Source of the DNA: Nocardia albiluteola
GTDB lineage: Bacteria > Actinomycetota > Actinomycetes > Mycobacteriales > Mycobacteriaceae
Reading direction: 5' to 3'
DNA: 64,000 bases
Assembly: GCF_018860155.1 (NCBI RefSeq)
Contig: NZ_JAHKNI010000015.1
Span: 62,001 to 126,000, forward strand
The notes below the pieces were generated by a model. The model was not told where the DNA came from and searched no databases. It saw only the letters and a program-made list of their open reading frames with translations. This document shows positions 1 to 8,264 of the stretch, in pieces; the stretch's first letter is position 1, and every line of letters begins with the position of its first letter. Made by a program: the position numbers and the translations under genes.

Positions 1-308
1 AGGCTGTTGATGAATCCGACCCGCAGCTCGCCCTCCAGCCCGGCCGCGATGCGCCGGGCCCGCTCGGTGGCCGCGGCATGCAGGTCGAGCATCTGCTGGG
101 CGTCGCGGGCGAAGGCCTGTCCGGCGGGCGTGAGCCGGATGCCGCGCCCGGTCCGGTCCAGCAGGGTGACGCCGAGCCCCCGCTCGAGCCGCGCGATCGC
201 CTGGCTGAGCGGCGGCTGGCTCATCGACAGCCGGTCCGCGGCCCGGCCGAAATGCTTCTCCTGGGCCAGCACCACGAACTGCTCCAACATGCGCTGCGTG
301 AAGTCCAC
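1..308 (-). CDS. LysR-family transcriptional regulator (3' end outside window)
   Basis: The reverse strand reads an open frame from GTG at 308 to the left edge (102 codons). It has the LysR N-terminal winged HTH: ~20 residues in, GRAADRLSMSQPPLSQAI, then LERGLGVTLLDR and the LTPAG turn, ending in the linker helix (~70-95). The effector domain is cut off. It is divergent from the CoA-transferase operon starting at 418, so by the usual LysR arrangement it probably controls that operon in response to a pathway metabolite. No stop is visible, so the total length is unknown; ~300 aa is usual for the family. Confidence 0.85.
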   Translation of the reverse strand, partial: MDFTQRMLEQFVVLAQEKHFGRAADRLSMSQPPLSQAIARLERGLGVTLLDRTGRGIRLTPAGQAFARDAQQMLDLHAAATERARRIAAGLEGELRVGFINS

Positions 309-417
309 CGCCGGATTATATGGCAGAGCATATATAAACCCGGACCAAATAATATTGGACGATATCGTGTGTCGGCGGTTTCCTGGAATGGACATACTCG
401 GTTCAAGGAGATGCGCA
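309..417. promoter_or_regulatory. Divergent LysR/operon promoter region with two AT-rich inverted repeats
   Basis: This 109-bp gap is conspicuously AT-rich. It holds an ATATG-N6-CATAT inverted repeat (318-333) and a second imperfect dyad with CCAA/TTGG ends (345-358). Both fit LysR-type binding boxes in general form, one lying just before the regulator start. An AAGGAG ribosome site at 405-410 decides the ATG at 418. Confidence 0.5.
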
Positions 418-1620
418 ATGCGACAACAGAATTCGGCCGGACCGCTGGCCGGGGTCCGGGTCATCGAGCTGGGCAGCGTGATCATGGCCCCGTACGCCGC
501 CCAGCAGCTCGGCGACCTGGGGGCGGACGTCATCAAGGTGGAGCCGCCGCAGGGGGATATGACGCGCGAATATCACCCGCAGCGCCATCCGGGGATGGGC
601 GCCTTCGCGCTGAACCTCAACCGCAACAAGCGAAGTGCCGCCATCGATCTGAAGGCTCCGCACGGCCGCGACGCGCTCCTGGCCCTGCTGCGCACCGCGG
701 ATGTGCTGATCACCAATGTCCGGCCCCAGGCCCTCGCGCGGCTGCGGCTGAGCTATGCCGATGTCGCCCAGCACAATCCGGATCTCATCTACGCCAGCGC
801 ACAGGGATTCCGCGCCGATTCCGCGTGGGGCACGCACGCCGCCTACGACGACATCATCCAGGGCGTCACCGGATTGGTGTCGCTGAACCAGCAGGTGACG
901 GGCCGGCCCTACTTCCTGCCGACCGTCCTGGTGGACAAGGTGTGCGGGCTGCAGATCGCGCAGGCGGTGCTCGCGGCCCTGCATCACCGTGCCCGGGGCG
1001 GGTCCGGTCAGCACATCGAGGTGCCGATGGCCGATACGATGCTCGCGTTCAATCTGGTGGAGCATCTGTTCGGGGCGACCCTTCAGGACGAGGGCGAGCC
1101 CGGAACATTCGGCTACACAAGGATTCTCACGCCCCAGCGGACCGCGCAGCGCACCGCCGATGGGTGGATGTGCATCCTGCCGGCGACCGACGCGCACTGG
1201 AGCGCGTTCTTCGGCTTCGCCGGGCGGGGTGAGCTCGCCGCCGATCCGAGGTTCCGGACCGTGGTCGACCGGGCGGAGCACGTCGACGAACTCACCACGC
1301 TCGCAGCGGAACTGACCCCGCTGCACACCACCGCCGAATGGCAGGAATTCTGCGATTCGGTGAGCATTCCGGCCGGACCCGTCCTGGACCTGGAGGCGGC
1401 CACGGCCACCGAGTACGCCCGCGCGGGCGGGCTGCTGGTGCAGGCCGAACACCCCACCGAGGGCGCCTACCGGGTGATCGGCCAGCCGGTCCGGTATTCG
1501 GCCACTCCGCCGCCGCAGGTCCGGCACTGCCCGACCATCGGGCAGCACACTGAACAGGTCCTGCGCGAGGTCGGATTCGATCCCGCGCTACTACACCAGG
1601 AATCGAGGGCCACAGCATGA
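418..1620 (+). CDS. CaiB/BaiF family (family III) CoA-transferase
   Basis: 400 aa, the usual family length. The N-terminus LAGVRVIELGSVIMAPYAAQQLGDLGADVIKVEPP is the family III signature; RNKRSAAIDLK follows around residue 70, and YDDIIQGVTGL (~145) contains the region of the catalytic Asp that forms the acyl-enzyme anhydride. Such enzymes move CoA between carboxylic acids. The ATG is chosen for AAGGAG 7 nt upstream; an in-frame longer reading back to 7 runs through the divergent LysR gene and is rejected. It is the first gene of an operon and overlaps the next by 4 nt (ATGA). The acid substrate cannot be read from the sequence. Confidence 0.88.
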   Translation: MRQQNSAGPLAGVRVIELGSVIMAPYAAQQLGDLGADVIKVEPPQGDMTREYHPQRHPGMGAFALNLNRNKRSAAIDLKAPHGRDALLALLRTADVLITNVRPQALARLRLSYADVAQHNPDLIYASAQGFRADSAWGTHAAYDDIIQGVTGLVSLNQQVTGRPYFLPTVLVDKVCGLQIAQAVLAALHHRARGGSGQHIEVPMADTMLAFNLVEHLFGATLQDEGEPGTFGYTRILTPQRTAQRTADGWMCILPATDAHWSAFFGFAGRGELAADPRFRTVVDRAEHVDELTTLAAELTPLHTTAEWQEFCDSVSIPAGPVLDLEAATATEYARAGGLLVQAEHPTEGAYRVIGQPVRYSATPPPQVRHCPTIGQHTEQVLREVGFDPALLHQESRATA

Positions 1621-2402
1621 CCGCACACCAGCCGCTGACGGTCGAGTGGCGCGACAACGGCGTCGTCGTGGTGACATTCACCAATCCCGCCAAGCGCAAT
1701 CCGATGTCCGCCGAGCTCACCGCGCACTGGTCCGAGGCCATGCGCGAGCTACGCGGCGCCGCCGAGCTACGCGCGGTGGTCGTCACCGGGGCGGGACCGG
1801 CCTTCTGCTCCGGCGCGGACCTGGGCGAGCTCGGCGGTACCGCGGACGCCGACCTGATGGGCGCCCGCGCCCACCTGTCGGAGTTCTATCGCACCTGGCT
1901 CAGCATCCGAAACCTGCCGGTGCCCACCATCGCCGCGGTCAACGGGCATGCGATCGGCGCGGGCCTGGCCCTGGCGCTGGCCTGCGATCTGCGCTACGTC
2001 GTGCCCACGGCCCGCCTCGGCGTCCCGTTCGTGCAGCTGGGCCTGCACGCCGGAATGGCCACCACCGCACTGCTTCCCGAGGCCGTGGGCATGCAGCGGG
2101 CCCGCGAGCTGCTGTTCACCGGCCGGGTGATCAGCGGCGCGGAGGCGGTTGAGCTCGGCATCGCGCTGCCCGCGGGCGAATCGGTGCTGGACACCGCGCT
2201 GGACACCGCCGCGCAGATCGCCGGTGCGGCGCCGATCGCGGTGCGCCTGACCAAGACCGCGCTGGCGGCCGGGCAGCCGAGCGTCGAGCAGGCCCTGGCC
2301 TGGGAGGCGCTGGCCCAGCCCGTTACCACCCAGACCGCCGATTTCACCGAGGGCATCACCGCGCGCCGGGAGCACCGCCGGCCGCACTTCCTCGGCCGAT
2401 GA
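1617..2402 (+). CDS. Enoyl-CoA hydratase/isomerase (crotonase) family protein
   Basis: 261 aa with a crotonase fold: oxyanion loop AFCSGADLGEL (~62-72) and NGHAIGAGLALALACDLR (~104-120). Aligned by eye with rat crotonase, the two catalytic glutamates fall on nonpolar positions here (GAGLAL instead of GGGCEL; VPFVQLG instead of QPEILLG). The protein is therefore probably not a classical syn-hydratase; an isomerase, hydrolase or dehydrating role with other residues is possible. It is translationally coupled to the CoA-transferase (4-nt overlap) and followed after 9 nt by an acyl-CoA dehydrogenase. Confidence 0.85.
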   Translation: MTAHQPLTVEWRDNGVVVVTFTNPAKRNPMSAELTAHWSEAMRELRGAAELRAVVVTGAGPAFCSGADLGELGGTADADLMGARAHLSEFYRTWLSIRNLPVPTIAAVNGHAIGAGLALALACDLRYVVPTARLGVPFVQLGLHAGMATTALLPEAVGMQRARELLFTGRVISGAEAVELGIALPAGESVLDTALDTAAQIAGAAPIAVRLTKTALAAGQPSVEQALAWEALAQPVTTQTADFTEGITARREHRRPHFLGR

Positions 2403-2411
2403 AGGAGTGAG

Positions 2412-3578
2412 ATGCACATGACGTCAACAGCATTCGACTTTCCCGCGGTCGAACTGCCCGCCTCCGCGCAGACCCTGCGCGCGCAGGTGCGGGAGTTCCT
2501 GTCCGCCGAACGCGCCCGCGGCACCGTGCTGGGCCGCGCCGACTCCTGGTTCACCGGTTGGGATCCCGCGTTCACCCGGCGCCTGGCCGAGCGCGGCTGG
2601 ATCGGTATGGCGCTGCCGAAGCAGTACGGCGGGCACGAGCGCGGCGCCCTGGACAGGTACGTCGTGATCGAGGAGCTGCTGTCCGCCGGCGCGCCGGTCG
2701 GGGCGCACTGGGTTGCGGATCGTCAAGCGGGACCGTCGATTTTGCGTCACGGCACCGAGGAACAGCGCCGGTTCTACCTGCCCGCGATCAGCGAGGGCCG
2801 CTGCTTCTTCTCGATCGGCATGAGTGAGGAGCACGCCGGATCCGATCTGGCGGCGGTGCGGACCCGGGCCGAGCGCATTCCCGGAGGCTGGCGCCTGACC
2901 GGGACCAAGCGCTGGACCGGCGGAGCGCACGTCAACGATTACGCAATCGTGCTGGCGCGCACGGATTCCGATGCCGCGGACCGGCACGCCGGGCTGAGTC
3001 AGTTCATCGTCGATCTGCGTGCGCCGGGTGTGCGCATCGAACCGATCCGGCTGCTGTCCGGCGAGCACACCTTCAATTTCTTTCATCTCCAGGACGTCGA
3101 GGTCGGCGAGAACGCGCTGCTGGGCAGGGAGGGCGAGGGCTGGCAGCAGGTCACCGGGGAGCTGGCGTGGGAGCGCAGCGGACCCGAGCGCTTCCTGTCC
3201 ACGGTGGCCTTGCTGATCTCCGCGCTGGGGTGCCTTGCGGATACGGCGGTAACCGCCGAGCAGCAGGCCGGGGTGGGCCGCCTCGTCGGCCGGCTGTCCG
3301 CGCTGCGGCAGATGTCGCTCGGGGTGGCCGCGGCGTTGCAGGCCGGGCGGTCGCCCGATGTGCAGGCCGCGCTGGTCAAGGATCTGGGCACCCGGTTCGA
3401 GGGCGATCTGGTGAACGCGGTGCGCACGATCGTGCCCGCCGTGCCGGATCCCGGCGCCACGCCCGGAACCTATCCCGAGCTGCTGGCCTTCGCCATCATG
3501 CACAGCCCCGCCTACACCCTGCGCGGGGGCACCAACGAGATCCTGCGCGGCATCATCACCCGCGGTATGGAGGACTGA
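2412..3578 (+). CDS. Acyl-CoA dehydrogenase (larger subunit of a likely pair)
   Basis: 388 aa. It contains the ACAD middle-domain motif FSIGMSEEHAGSDLAAVRTRAE (~135-155), SGEHTFNFFHLQDVEVGENALLG, and the C-terminal flavin motif LRGGTNEILRGIITRGMED. The Glu of the common C-terminal EGT motif is Gly here, so the base is more likely the Glu in ELAWERSGPER (~254), as in isovaleryl-type and many FadE enzymes. AAGGAG 4 nt ahead of the ATG at 2412 sets the start. With the 353-aa partner 2 nt downstream it probably forms a hetero-oligomer, as known for the FadE28-FadE29 (ChsE1-ChsE2) pair; that is inference. Confidence 0.87.
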   Translation: MHMTSTAFDFPAVELPASAQTLRAQVREFLSAERARGTVLGRADSWFTGWDPAFTRRLAERGWIGMALPKQYGGHERGALDRYVVIEELLSAGAPVGAHWVADRQAGPSILRHGTEEQRRFYLPAISEGRCFFSIGMSEEHAGSDLAAVRTRAERIPGGWRLTGTKRWTGGAHVNDYAIVLARTDSDAADRHAGLSQFIVDLRAPGVRIEPIRLLSGEHTFNFFHLQDVEVGENALLGREGEGWQQVTGELAWERSGPERFLSTVALLISALGCLADTAVTAEQQAGVGRLVGRLSALRQMSLGVAAALQAGRSPDVQAALVKDLGTRFEGDLVNAVRTIVPAVPDPGATPGTYPELLAFAIMHSPAYTLRGGTNEILRGIITRGMED

Positions 3579-3580
3579 TC

Positions 3581-4642
3581 ATGACCGACACCGTGACGCT
3601 CACCGAGTTGGCCACCGAGGACATCGTGGCAAATCCAGTCGATTCCGCACCGCGGGTCTGGAAGGCGTTGGCGGGCAAGCTTCCCCCGCTCGACGCCACG
3701 ACCACCGCCCTGGCCGATTTCGTGCGCGAGGCCGGTCGCTCGGCGGTGCCCGGGCCGATTGCCGAGACGCTGCTGGTCGCCAGGCCCTTGCTCGCAACGG
3801 GATTCGTCGTCCCGGACGGGCCGCTGACGTACGCGGCCGGGGGGCTGCGCGTGCGCTACGCCCATCCGGACGCCGACAGCCGCGTCGGCCCCTTCGGCGC
3901 GGCCGGCACCGATCGCACGCTGCGGGTGAGCGGGGTGCTGGCGCGTGTTCCGTGGGCGCGCACCGCCGCCGAGGTGGTTGTGCTCACCCGGGCGCCGCTG
4001 GGGCCGGTGCTGCTGCGCCTGGATCCGGCCCGTGCGGTGCTGCAGCCCGGGGTCAATATCGCGGGCGAGCCGCGAGATACGCTCGTGCTCAACGATATCG
4101 AGATCCCCTCGGATCGCGTGCGACCGATCGACGCGGAGGTCCTGGCCGAGGCGCGCACGCGCGCGGCGCTGGCCCGGGCAGCGCTGATGGCGGGCGCGGC
4201 CCAGCGCTGCGTTGAACTCACCGTGCGGCACACCACCACCCGGCACCAGTTCGGCCGCGCCCTGCGCGACTTTCAGGCCGTGAAGCAGGAGGAGGCCAAG
4301 CTCATCGAGGAGACCGCGCTGGTGAGCGCGGCCGTCGCGGCGGCGGCCACCGCGCTCGACAACGACGGTGCGGCAGCGCAATTCGCGGCCGCCGTCGCCA
4401 AGGCACAGGCCTCCGAATCCGCGGCCGAGATCACCCGCATCGGGCACCAGCTGCACGGCGCGATCGGATTCACCGAACTCACGCCGCTGCGGCTGGCCAC
4501 CATGCGGCTGTGGTCGTGGCGGGACGAGGACGGCGACGAGACCGAGTGGGCCCGGTATCTGGGCGAGCGTGCGCTGCGTGCGGGCGCGGACGGGTTCTGG
4601 TCGCTGATCACCACGCCGGGCGGCGGGGTTACGCTGTCGTGA
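3581..4642 (+). CDS. Acyl-CoA dehydrogenase family, shorter partner subunit
   Basis: 353 aa, shorter than a normal ~385-aa ACAD and divergent at the N-terminus. The C-terminal ACAD helices are clear: RHTTTRHQFGRALRDFQAVKQ (~212-232) and QLHGAIGFTELTPL (~290), the latter normally involved in FAD contact across the dimer. The ATG lies 2 nt after the preceding stop with a GGAGG ahead of it, so it is tightly coupled. The long/short pair behind a CaiB transferase and crotonase resembles acyl-CoA shortening operons for branched or cyclic acids (sterol or terpenoid fragments) in actinomycetes; the substrate is not determinable here. Confidence 0.83.
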   Translation: MTDTVTLTELATEDIVANPVDSAPRVWKALAGKLPPLDATTTALADFVREAGRSAVPGPIAETLLVARPLLATGFVVPDGPLTYAAGGLRVRYAHPDADSRVGPFGAAGTDRTLRVSGVLARVPWARTAAEVVVLTRAPLGPVLLRLDPARAVLQPGVNIAGEPRDTLVLNDIEIPSDRVRPIDAEVLAEARTRAALARAALMAGAAQRCVELTVRHTTTRHQFGRALRDFQAVKQEEAKLIEETALVSAAVAAAATALDNDGAAAQFAAAVAKAQASESAAEITRIGHQLHGAIGFTELTPLRLATMRLWSWRDEDGDETEWARYLGERALRAGADGFWSLITTPGGGVTLS

Positions 4643-4887
4643 CAGGGGAACCGTCGGGCGGATCGTAATCGGTTGCGTGATATGTCATTCGGTGCGGCGT
4701 AGTCGATGTGTCCGGATTGACCCGTTCGATCCGAGATCCGGGAAAAGTTCTCTGCGCTAAGGTCTTTCGAACATCGCAGCGTATCGCGGGTTTCGCGCCC
4801 GGTACGCTGCGGTGTCGTCTCCGAGTCCGATGAGATTTCATCTCTAGTTCGGTTGCCGTGAAGGGGCGGTAGTGCAACGCTGCCTAT
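4643..4887. promoter_or_regulatory. Intergenic region with small perfect palindrome
   Basis: 245 bp with no gene recognised. A perfect GAGAT-TTC-ATCTC dyad (4832-4844) lies 43 nt before the GTG of the downstream ArsC-like gene and is a candidate operator. Lower GC between 4730 and 4780 suggests a promoter. Confidence 0.3.
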
Positions 4888-5580
4888 GTGTCCACGCCCG
4901 AGCGGACGAACCGGGCCGGGTATGCAGAGATCACCCCGGCATACCGACTCCTCGACATCGTGCACGGCACGGCGCTGGCCCGTGCCGAGCGCCGGCTGTG
5001 CCGTGAGTTCACGATCCTGTTCGACGCCAATACGATTCACGAGTTTCTCCACGACGCCTATCGGGAGATCGGCGGCCGCTCATCGGTGCAGCTCTACCTC
5101 CCGGTGCTGGCCGAGCGCTTCGCCAGGCAGCGATTACACGCGCGGGCCAAGGTCGAGGGCCGGATCGAGCACGGGATACCGGTGGTGCTGTTCCTGTGCA
5201 CGTTCAATGCCGGGCGCTCGCAGATGGCGCTGGGATACTTCGAGCACTACGCCCAGGATCGGGCCATGGCGTGGTCGGGCGGCTCGGAGCCGAGCGGTTC
5301 GCTGAATCCGGCCGCGGTGGCCGTCATGGCGGAGGTCGGCATCGACATCTCCCACGAGTTTCCCAAGGCCTGGACCGACGAGATCATCCGTGCCGCCGAC
5401 GTCATCATCACCATGGGCTGCGGCGATGTGTGCCCGATCGCGCCGGGAATCCGGTACGAGGACTGGATCGTGGAGGATCCGGCCGGGCTGACGGTGGAGG
5501 AGGTGCGGCCGATCCGCGAGGATATCCGCCGCCGCGTGATCGACCTGCTGATCAGCATGGACGTGCGGTCGCCCGCCTAG
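4888..5580 (+). CDS. ArsC / low-molecular-weight phosphatase family protein with N-terminal helical domain
   Basis: 230 aa. The C-terminal ~140 residues carry the P-loop VLFLCTFNAGRSQMA (CX5R, ~93-107), TMGCGDVCP (~172) and DWIVEDPAGLTVEEVRPIREDI, the typical actinobacterial arsenate reductase (mycothiol-dependent) layout. The N-terminal ~85 residues are a helical domain (LYLPVLAERFARQRLHA) often fused in actinobacterial ArsC. Start GTG 4888. No ArsR, ArsB or Acr3 gene is nearby, so arsenate reduction is plausible but not contextually supported; a protein-phosphatase role is the alternative. Confidence 0.75.
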   Translation: MSTPERTNRAGYAEITPAYRLLDIVHGTALARAERRLCREFTILFDANTIHEFLHDAYREIGGRSSVQLYLPVLAERFARQRLHARAKVEGRIEHGIPVVLFLCTFNAGRSQMALGYFEHYAQDRAMAWSGGSEPSGSLNPAAVAVMAEVGIDISHEFPKAWTDEIIRAADVIITMGCGDVCPIAPGIRYEDWIVEDPAGLTVEEVRPIREDIRRRVIDLLISMDVRSPA

Positions 5581-5621
5581 GCCACGCAACCGGCAACCGC
5601 GGAGCGACCGGCCGCGGCGGC

Positions 5622-5653
5622 GGGATCCGCGCCCGGCGTCGGCCGCGGATCCC
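5622..5653. terminator. Bidirectional hairpin between convergent genes
   Basis: A perfect 10-bp stem, GGGATCCGCG (5622-5631) with CGCGGATCCC (5644-5653), loop 12 nt. It sits between the convergent 3' ends at 5580 and 5669 and can serve both strands. There is no U-run, as is common in actinomycetes. Confidence 0.6.
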
Positions 5654-5668
5654 ACCGGACGCGGCGGG

Positions 5669-7129
5669 TCAGGCCGCGGCGCGGCGGCGGGCGAATCCGA
5701 GCGCGACGTCCACCGCGAGGAAGCCCAGCAGGCTGACCCCGAGCACCGGTGCGAACCAACCGACCAGTACCGTGACGGCGGTGAGCAGCGCGAGTGCGGG
5801 CATCGGGAGACGGCGCAGCGTGCCGCGGCGCGGGGCGGCTCCCACCGCGAATCGGCCGGCGCGGCTGGGGCGGCGGCGCCACCACATCAGATAGCCGCGG
5901 CCGATGACGGTGACCAGCGCGAGCATCGTCACCAGCAGCAGCACCTGGTTGGCGAGGCCGAACATCATGCCCATGTGCAGCTGGATGCCCCAGTTGGCGA
6001 GCTTCGCCATCAGCGGCCAGTCCGCGAAACGTACGGTGTCGACGACGCCGCCGGTGCGGCCGTCGATCGCGATCGAGTCCTGGGCGAGCTGACCGGAGAT
6101 GCGACGCTGCTTGACGGCGTAGGCGGTGTCGTCCGTGGCCGGGACGGTGATCTCGACCGCGCCGTCGACCGCGTGCGCGCGTGCGACGGCGAATACTCGG
6201 TCCACCTCCGCCGCACGCGTCCGCGGATCCGGATTACCGTGCCGCGGGGCGTTCGAGCCCGGCGCGGGCATGTCCATCCCGGGCATTGCCGAACCCGCCT
6301 GTCGCGCAGCGGATGCCGTCAGTGCGGTGTGTGCCGTCGGTGTGGTCCAGCTCAGTGCCGCGCGCACCGTGTCCACGTGCGCCCCGGCATAGGTCGACCA
6401 CGTCATGCCGGTGGCCGAGAGGAACAGCAGTGGCAGCAGGAGCCACATCCCTACGGTCGCATGCCAATTCATCGTCCGGAGTCGGCCCGTACGGTGACGA
6501 TCCGGCCAGAGCAGGCGGCGCGCGATGCCAGGAGCACGCCGGGCGCGGCTGACCCACACCGCGACCCCGGCCAGCGCGACGACCCACAGCCATGACGCGG
6601 CAGCCTCGCTGTAGAGCCGCCCCGCCTGGCCCAGATGCAGGTTCCGGTGCAACTGATCGATCCAGGTTCGCAACGGCAGCGACCCTGAACTGCCGTACAC
6701 CACAGTGGTTCCCACCGGACGCGCGGTCACAGGATCCACGAATACCGCGCGCTGCTCGGACTCGCCCAGCGACGGATCAGTGAACAGCACCCGGGTGGTG
6801 TCGCCCGCGCGCTGGGCCGGATCGACCGCCGCCAGTGCGAGTTTCGGCTCGGTGGCCACCCCGGCGGCCACCTGATCCGACAGCGGTCGCACCGTCCCGG
6901 TCGAATTCACATGCAACAGACTGTGATTCACGACCTGCTCCAGCGTCGGCGCGATGGCATACAGCGCGCCGGTGAGAGCGGCGATCAGAATGAACGGTGC
7001 GACGAACACCCCGGCATAGAAGTGCAGTCGCATCGCCAACGCGAACAGGCCGTTTCGCGTCTCGGATCTGTCGGGTGCGGGTGGCGGTGCGGGCTCGGTG
7101 GCGGTTTCGGATTGTTCGGTAGTGCTCAC
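5669..7129 (-). CDS. PepSY-associated TM helix domain membrane protein
   Basis: 486 aa, typical of PepSY_TM (iron-regulated membrane protein-like) proteins. Four or five membrane segments are visible: FYAGVFVAPFILIAALTGALYAI (~37-60), a second near 185 (LWVVALAGVAVWV), MWLLLPLLFLSATGM (~235), NQVLLLVTMLALVTVIG (~410) and a C-terminal pair. Between them lie two extracytoplasmic loops, one with the Met-rich MPGMDMPAPG (~290), suggestive of copper contact. GTG start at 7129 with AAGGGA upstream. A role in metal or ferric reduction is family-level inference. The Met/His-rich membrane gene 7535-8206 is on the same strand upstream. Confidence 0.8.
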   Translation of the reverse strand: MSTTEQSETATEPAPPPAPDRSETRNGLFALAMRLHFYAGVFVAPFILIAALTGALYAIAPTLEQVVNHSLLHVNSTGTVRPLSDQVAAGVATEPKLALAAVDPAQRAGDTTRVLFTDPSLGESEQRAVFVDPVTARPVGTTVVYGSSGSLPLRTWIDQLHRNLHLGQAGRLYSEAAASWLWVVALAGVAVWVSRARRAPGIARRLLWPDRHRTGRLRTMNWHATVGMWLLLPLLFLSATGMTWSTYAGAHVDTVRAALSWTTPTAHTALTASAARQAGSAMPGMDMPAPGSNAPRHGNPDPRTRAAEVDRVFAVARAHAVDGAVEITVPATDDTAYAVKQRRISGQLAQDSIAIDGRTGGVVDTVRFADWPLMAKLANWGIQLHMGMMFGLANQVLLLVTMLALVTVIGRGYLMWWRRRPSRAGRFAVGAAPRRGTLRRLPMPALALLTAVTVLVGWFAPVLGVSLLGFLAVDVALGFARRRAAA

Positions 7130-7534
7130 GATCGGTATCCCTTGCGATGGTCGGCACCCGTGGGATTGCGCCGCGGTGTGGGTGAATCCTGTTCGCGCGG
7201 CTGCGTCCGCCCCTCATGTGCGGACGCAGTCGCGCGCCGACCGGCCTGCGGCGATCCGACCACGGCTCAGCGCCGTAGGCTTCGGTCCGCCCGGTCCCAC
7301 CTGGATGGGCTTACGGATCGCCCGGCTCCACCGGGCATCGATATGTACCGGGGGAACAAGCCCGTCGATGATGCGCCGCAGCGCTTCACATCCGGCGAGT
7401 GTCGCGATACACCGGATAGCTCCGGCAATACAGGATTCACCCGTCGGCACCGTGACCGACGACCGTCCGGCAGAACGGTCACGACCTGCGCACATGCACG
7501 AAAGACCTTCGTGCACACGGGTGTAAAGGTGAAT
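7130..7534. other. 405-bp gap upstream of the PepSY gene
   Basis: It must hold the promoter of the PepSY gene. A 100-codon reverse frame (7214-7516) is open here but matches nothing I recognise and has weaker third-position GC than its neighbours, so I do not call it a gene. No obvious IdeR-type or other metal box was seen. Confidence 0.4.
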
Positions 7535-8206
7535 TCAGACTCCGGCAGGGGCGGGCGGGCCGCGGGTATGGCAGGGATCGGCGGCGAGAATACGCTGAAT
7601 GACGCTGTCGCGGTGCGTGATACGCAACGACGGCGGGCCGGGAATCGCAGGCGCCCGCAAGAGTAGCGGTAGCATCCGCGCCATGGCCGCGGCCAGAATC
7701 CCGTACGCGGCCTCGGCGCCCCGAATGACAACGGCGGCGGCGAGAGCGGCAACCGTATGCGCGGCCAGCATCGCCGGAGTCCACATCGAGGCGTGACCGG
7801 GCATCGCGGCCATGTCGACCGACATGACGGCGTGGCCGAGCAGTTGCCCGCCGATGAGAGCGGAGATCAGACCGACCCTCGTCGTACGCAGGGGCCCCAC
7901 GCCGGTTACCAGCGCTCCCACCACCGCGCAGGCAGCCACCAGCAGTAGCAGGGTGTGGGATCGCAGTGGCATATTGCCCGCCGCCCAACCGTGCGCCGCG
8001 ATCGCCAGCGCCCCGGATACCGATCCCGTCGATGCGCCACGCAGCTGTGCGGTTGCGGTAGCCCTCGAATCGGCAGTCCGAGGCGACCTCGCGGCGCCTC
8101 GTGATCCGGACGCGCGCTGTGTCCCGGCGAAGCCGGCTGCGCCCGCCCTGCGGCACGGTCGTGCCGACGCGCTCACGCGGGGCGCGTTGCCGGGGACGAT
8201 GATCAC
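7535..8206 (-). CDS. Met/His-rich integral membrane protein of unknown function
   Basis: 223 aa from GTG 8206. The first ~60 residues are Arg/Ala-rich and may be over-extended; ATG at 7972 is an alternative start. The hydrophobic core has three or four segments: LLLLVAACAVVGALVTGV, GLISALIGGQLLGHAVMSVDMAAMPGHASMW, LAAHTVAALAAAVVI and YGILAAAMARMLPLLL. The His and Met spacing in the second resembles copper-handling membrane proteins, and the PepSY neighbour also has a Met-rich loop. I do not recognise a named family; the metal role is inference. Confidence 0.6.
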   Translation of the reverse strand: MIIVPGNAPRVSASARPCRRAGAAGFAGTQRASGSRGAARSPRTADSRATATAQLRGASTGSVSGALAIAAHGWAAGNMPLRSHTLLLLVAACAVVGALVTGVGPLRTTRVGLISALIGGQLLGHAVMSVDMAAMPGHASMWTPAMLAAHTVAALAAAVVIRGAEAAYGILAAAMARMLPLLLRAPAIPGPPSLRITHRDSVIQRILAADPCHTRGPPAPAGV

Positions 8207-8219
8207 CCGCCGATGATAA

Positions 8220-8261
8220 CCGAGCGGATGCCACGAATTTTCGAGCGTGGCATCCGCTCGG
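8220..8261 (-). terminator. Strong hairpin terminator after the acyl-CoA ligase gene
   Basis: A perfect 16-bp stem, CCGAGCGGATGCCACG (8220-8235) with its complement at 8246-8261, loop 10 nt. It lies 4 nt past the stop of the ligase gene that ends at 8265 on the minus strand and separates it from the next minus-strand gene. Confidence 0.75.
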
Positions 8262-8264
8262 GAC

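Noticed and set aside
7214..7516. 100-aa reverse ORF upstream of the PepSY gene
   Set aside because: No recognisable family, modest third-position GC and no clear ribosome site. Left as noncoding.
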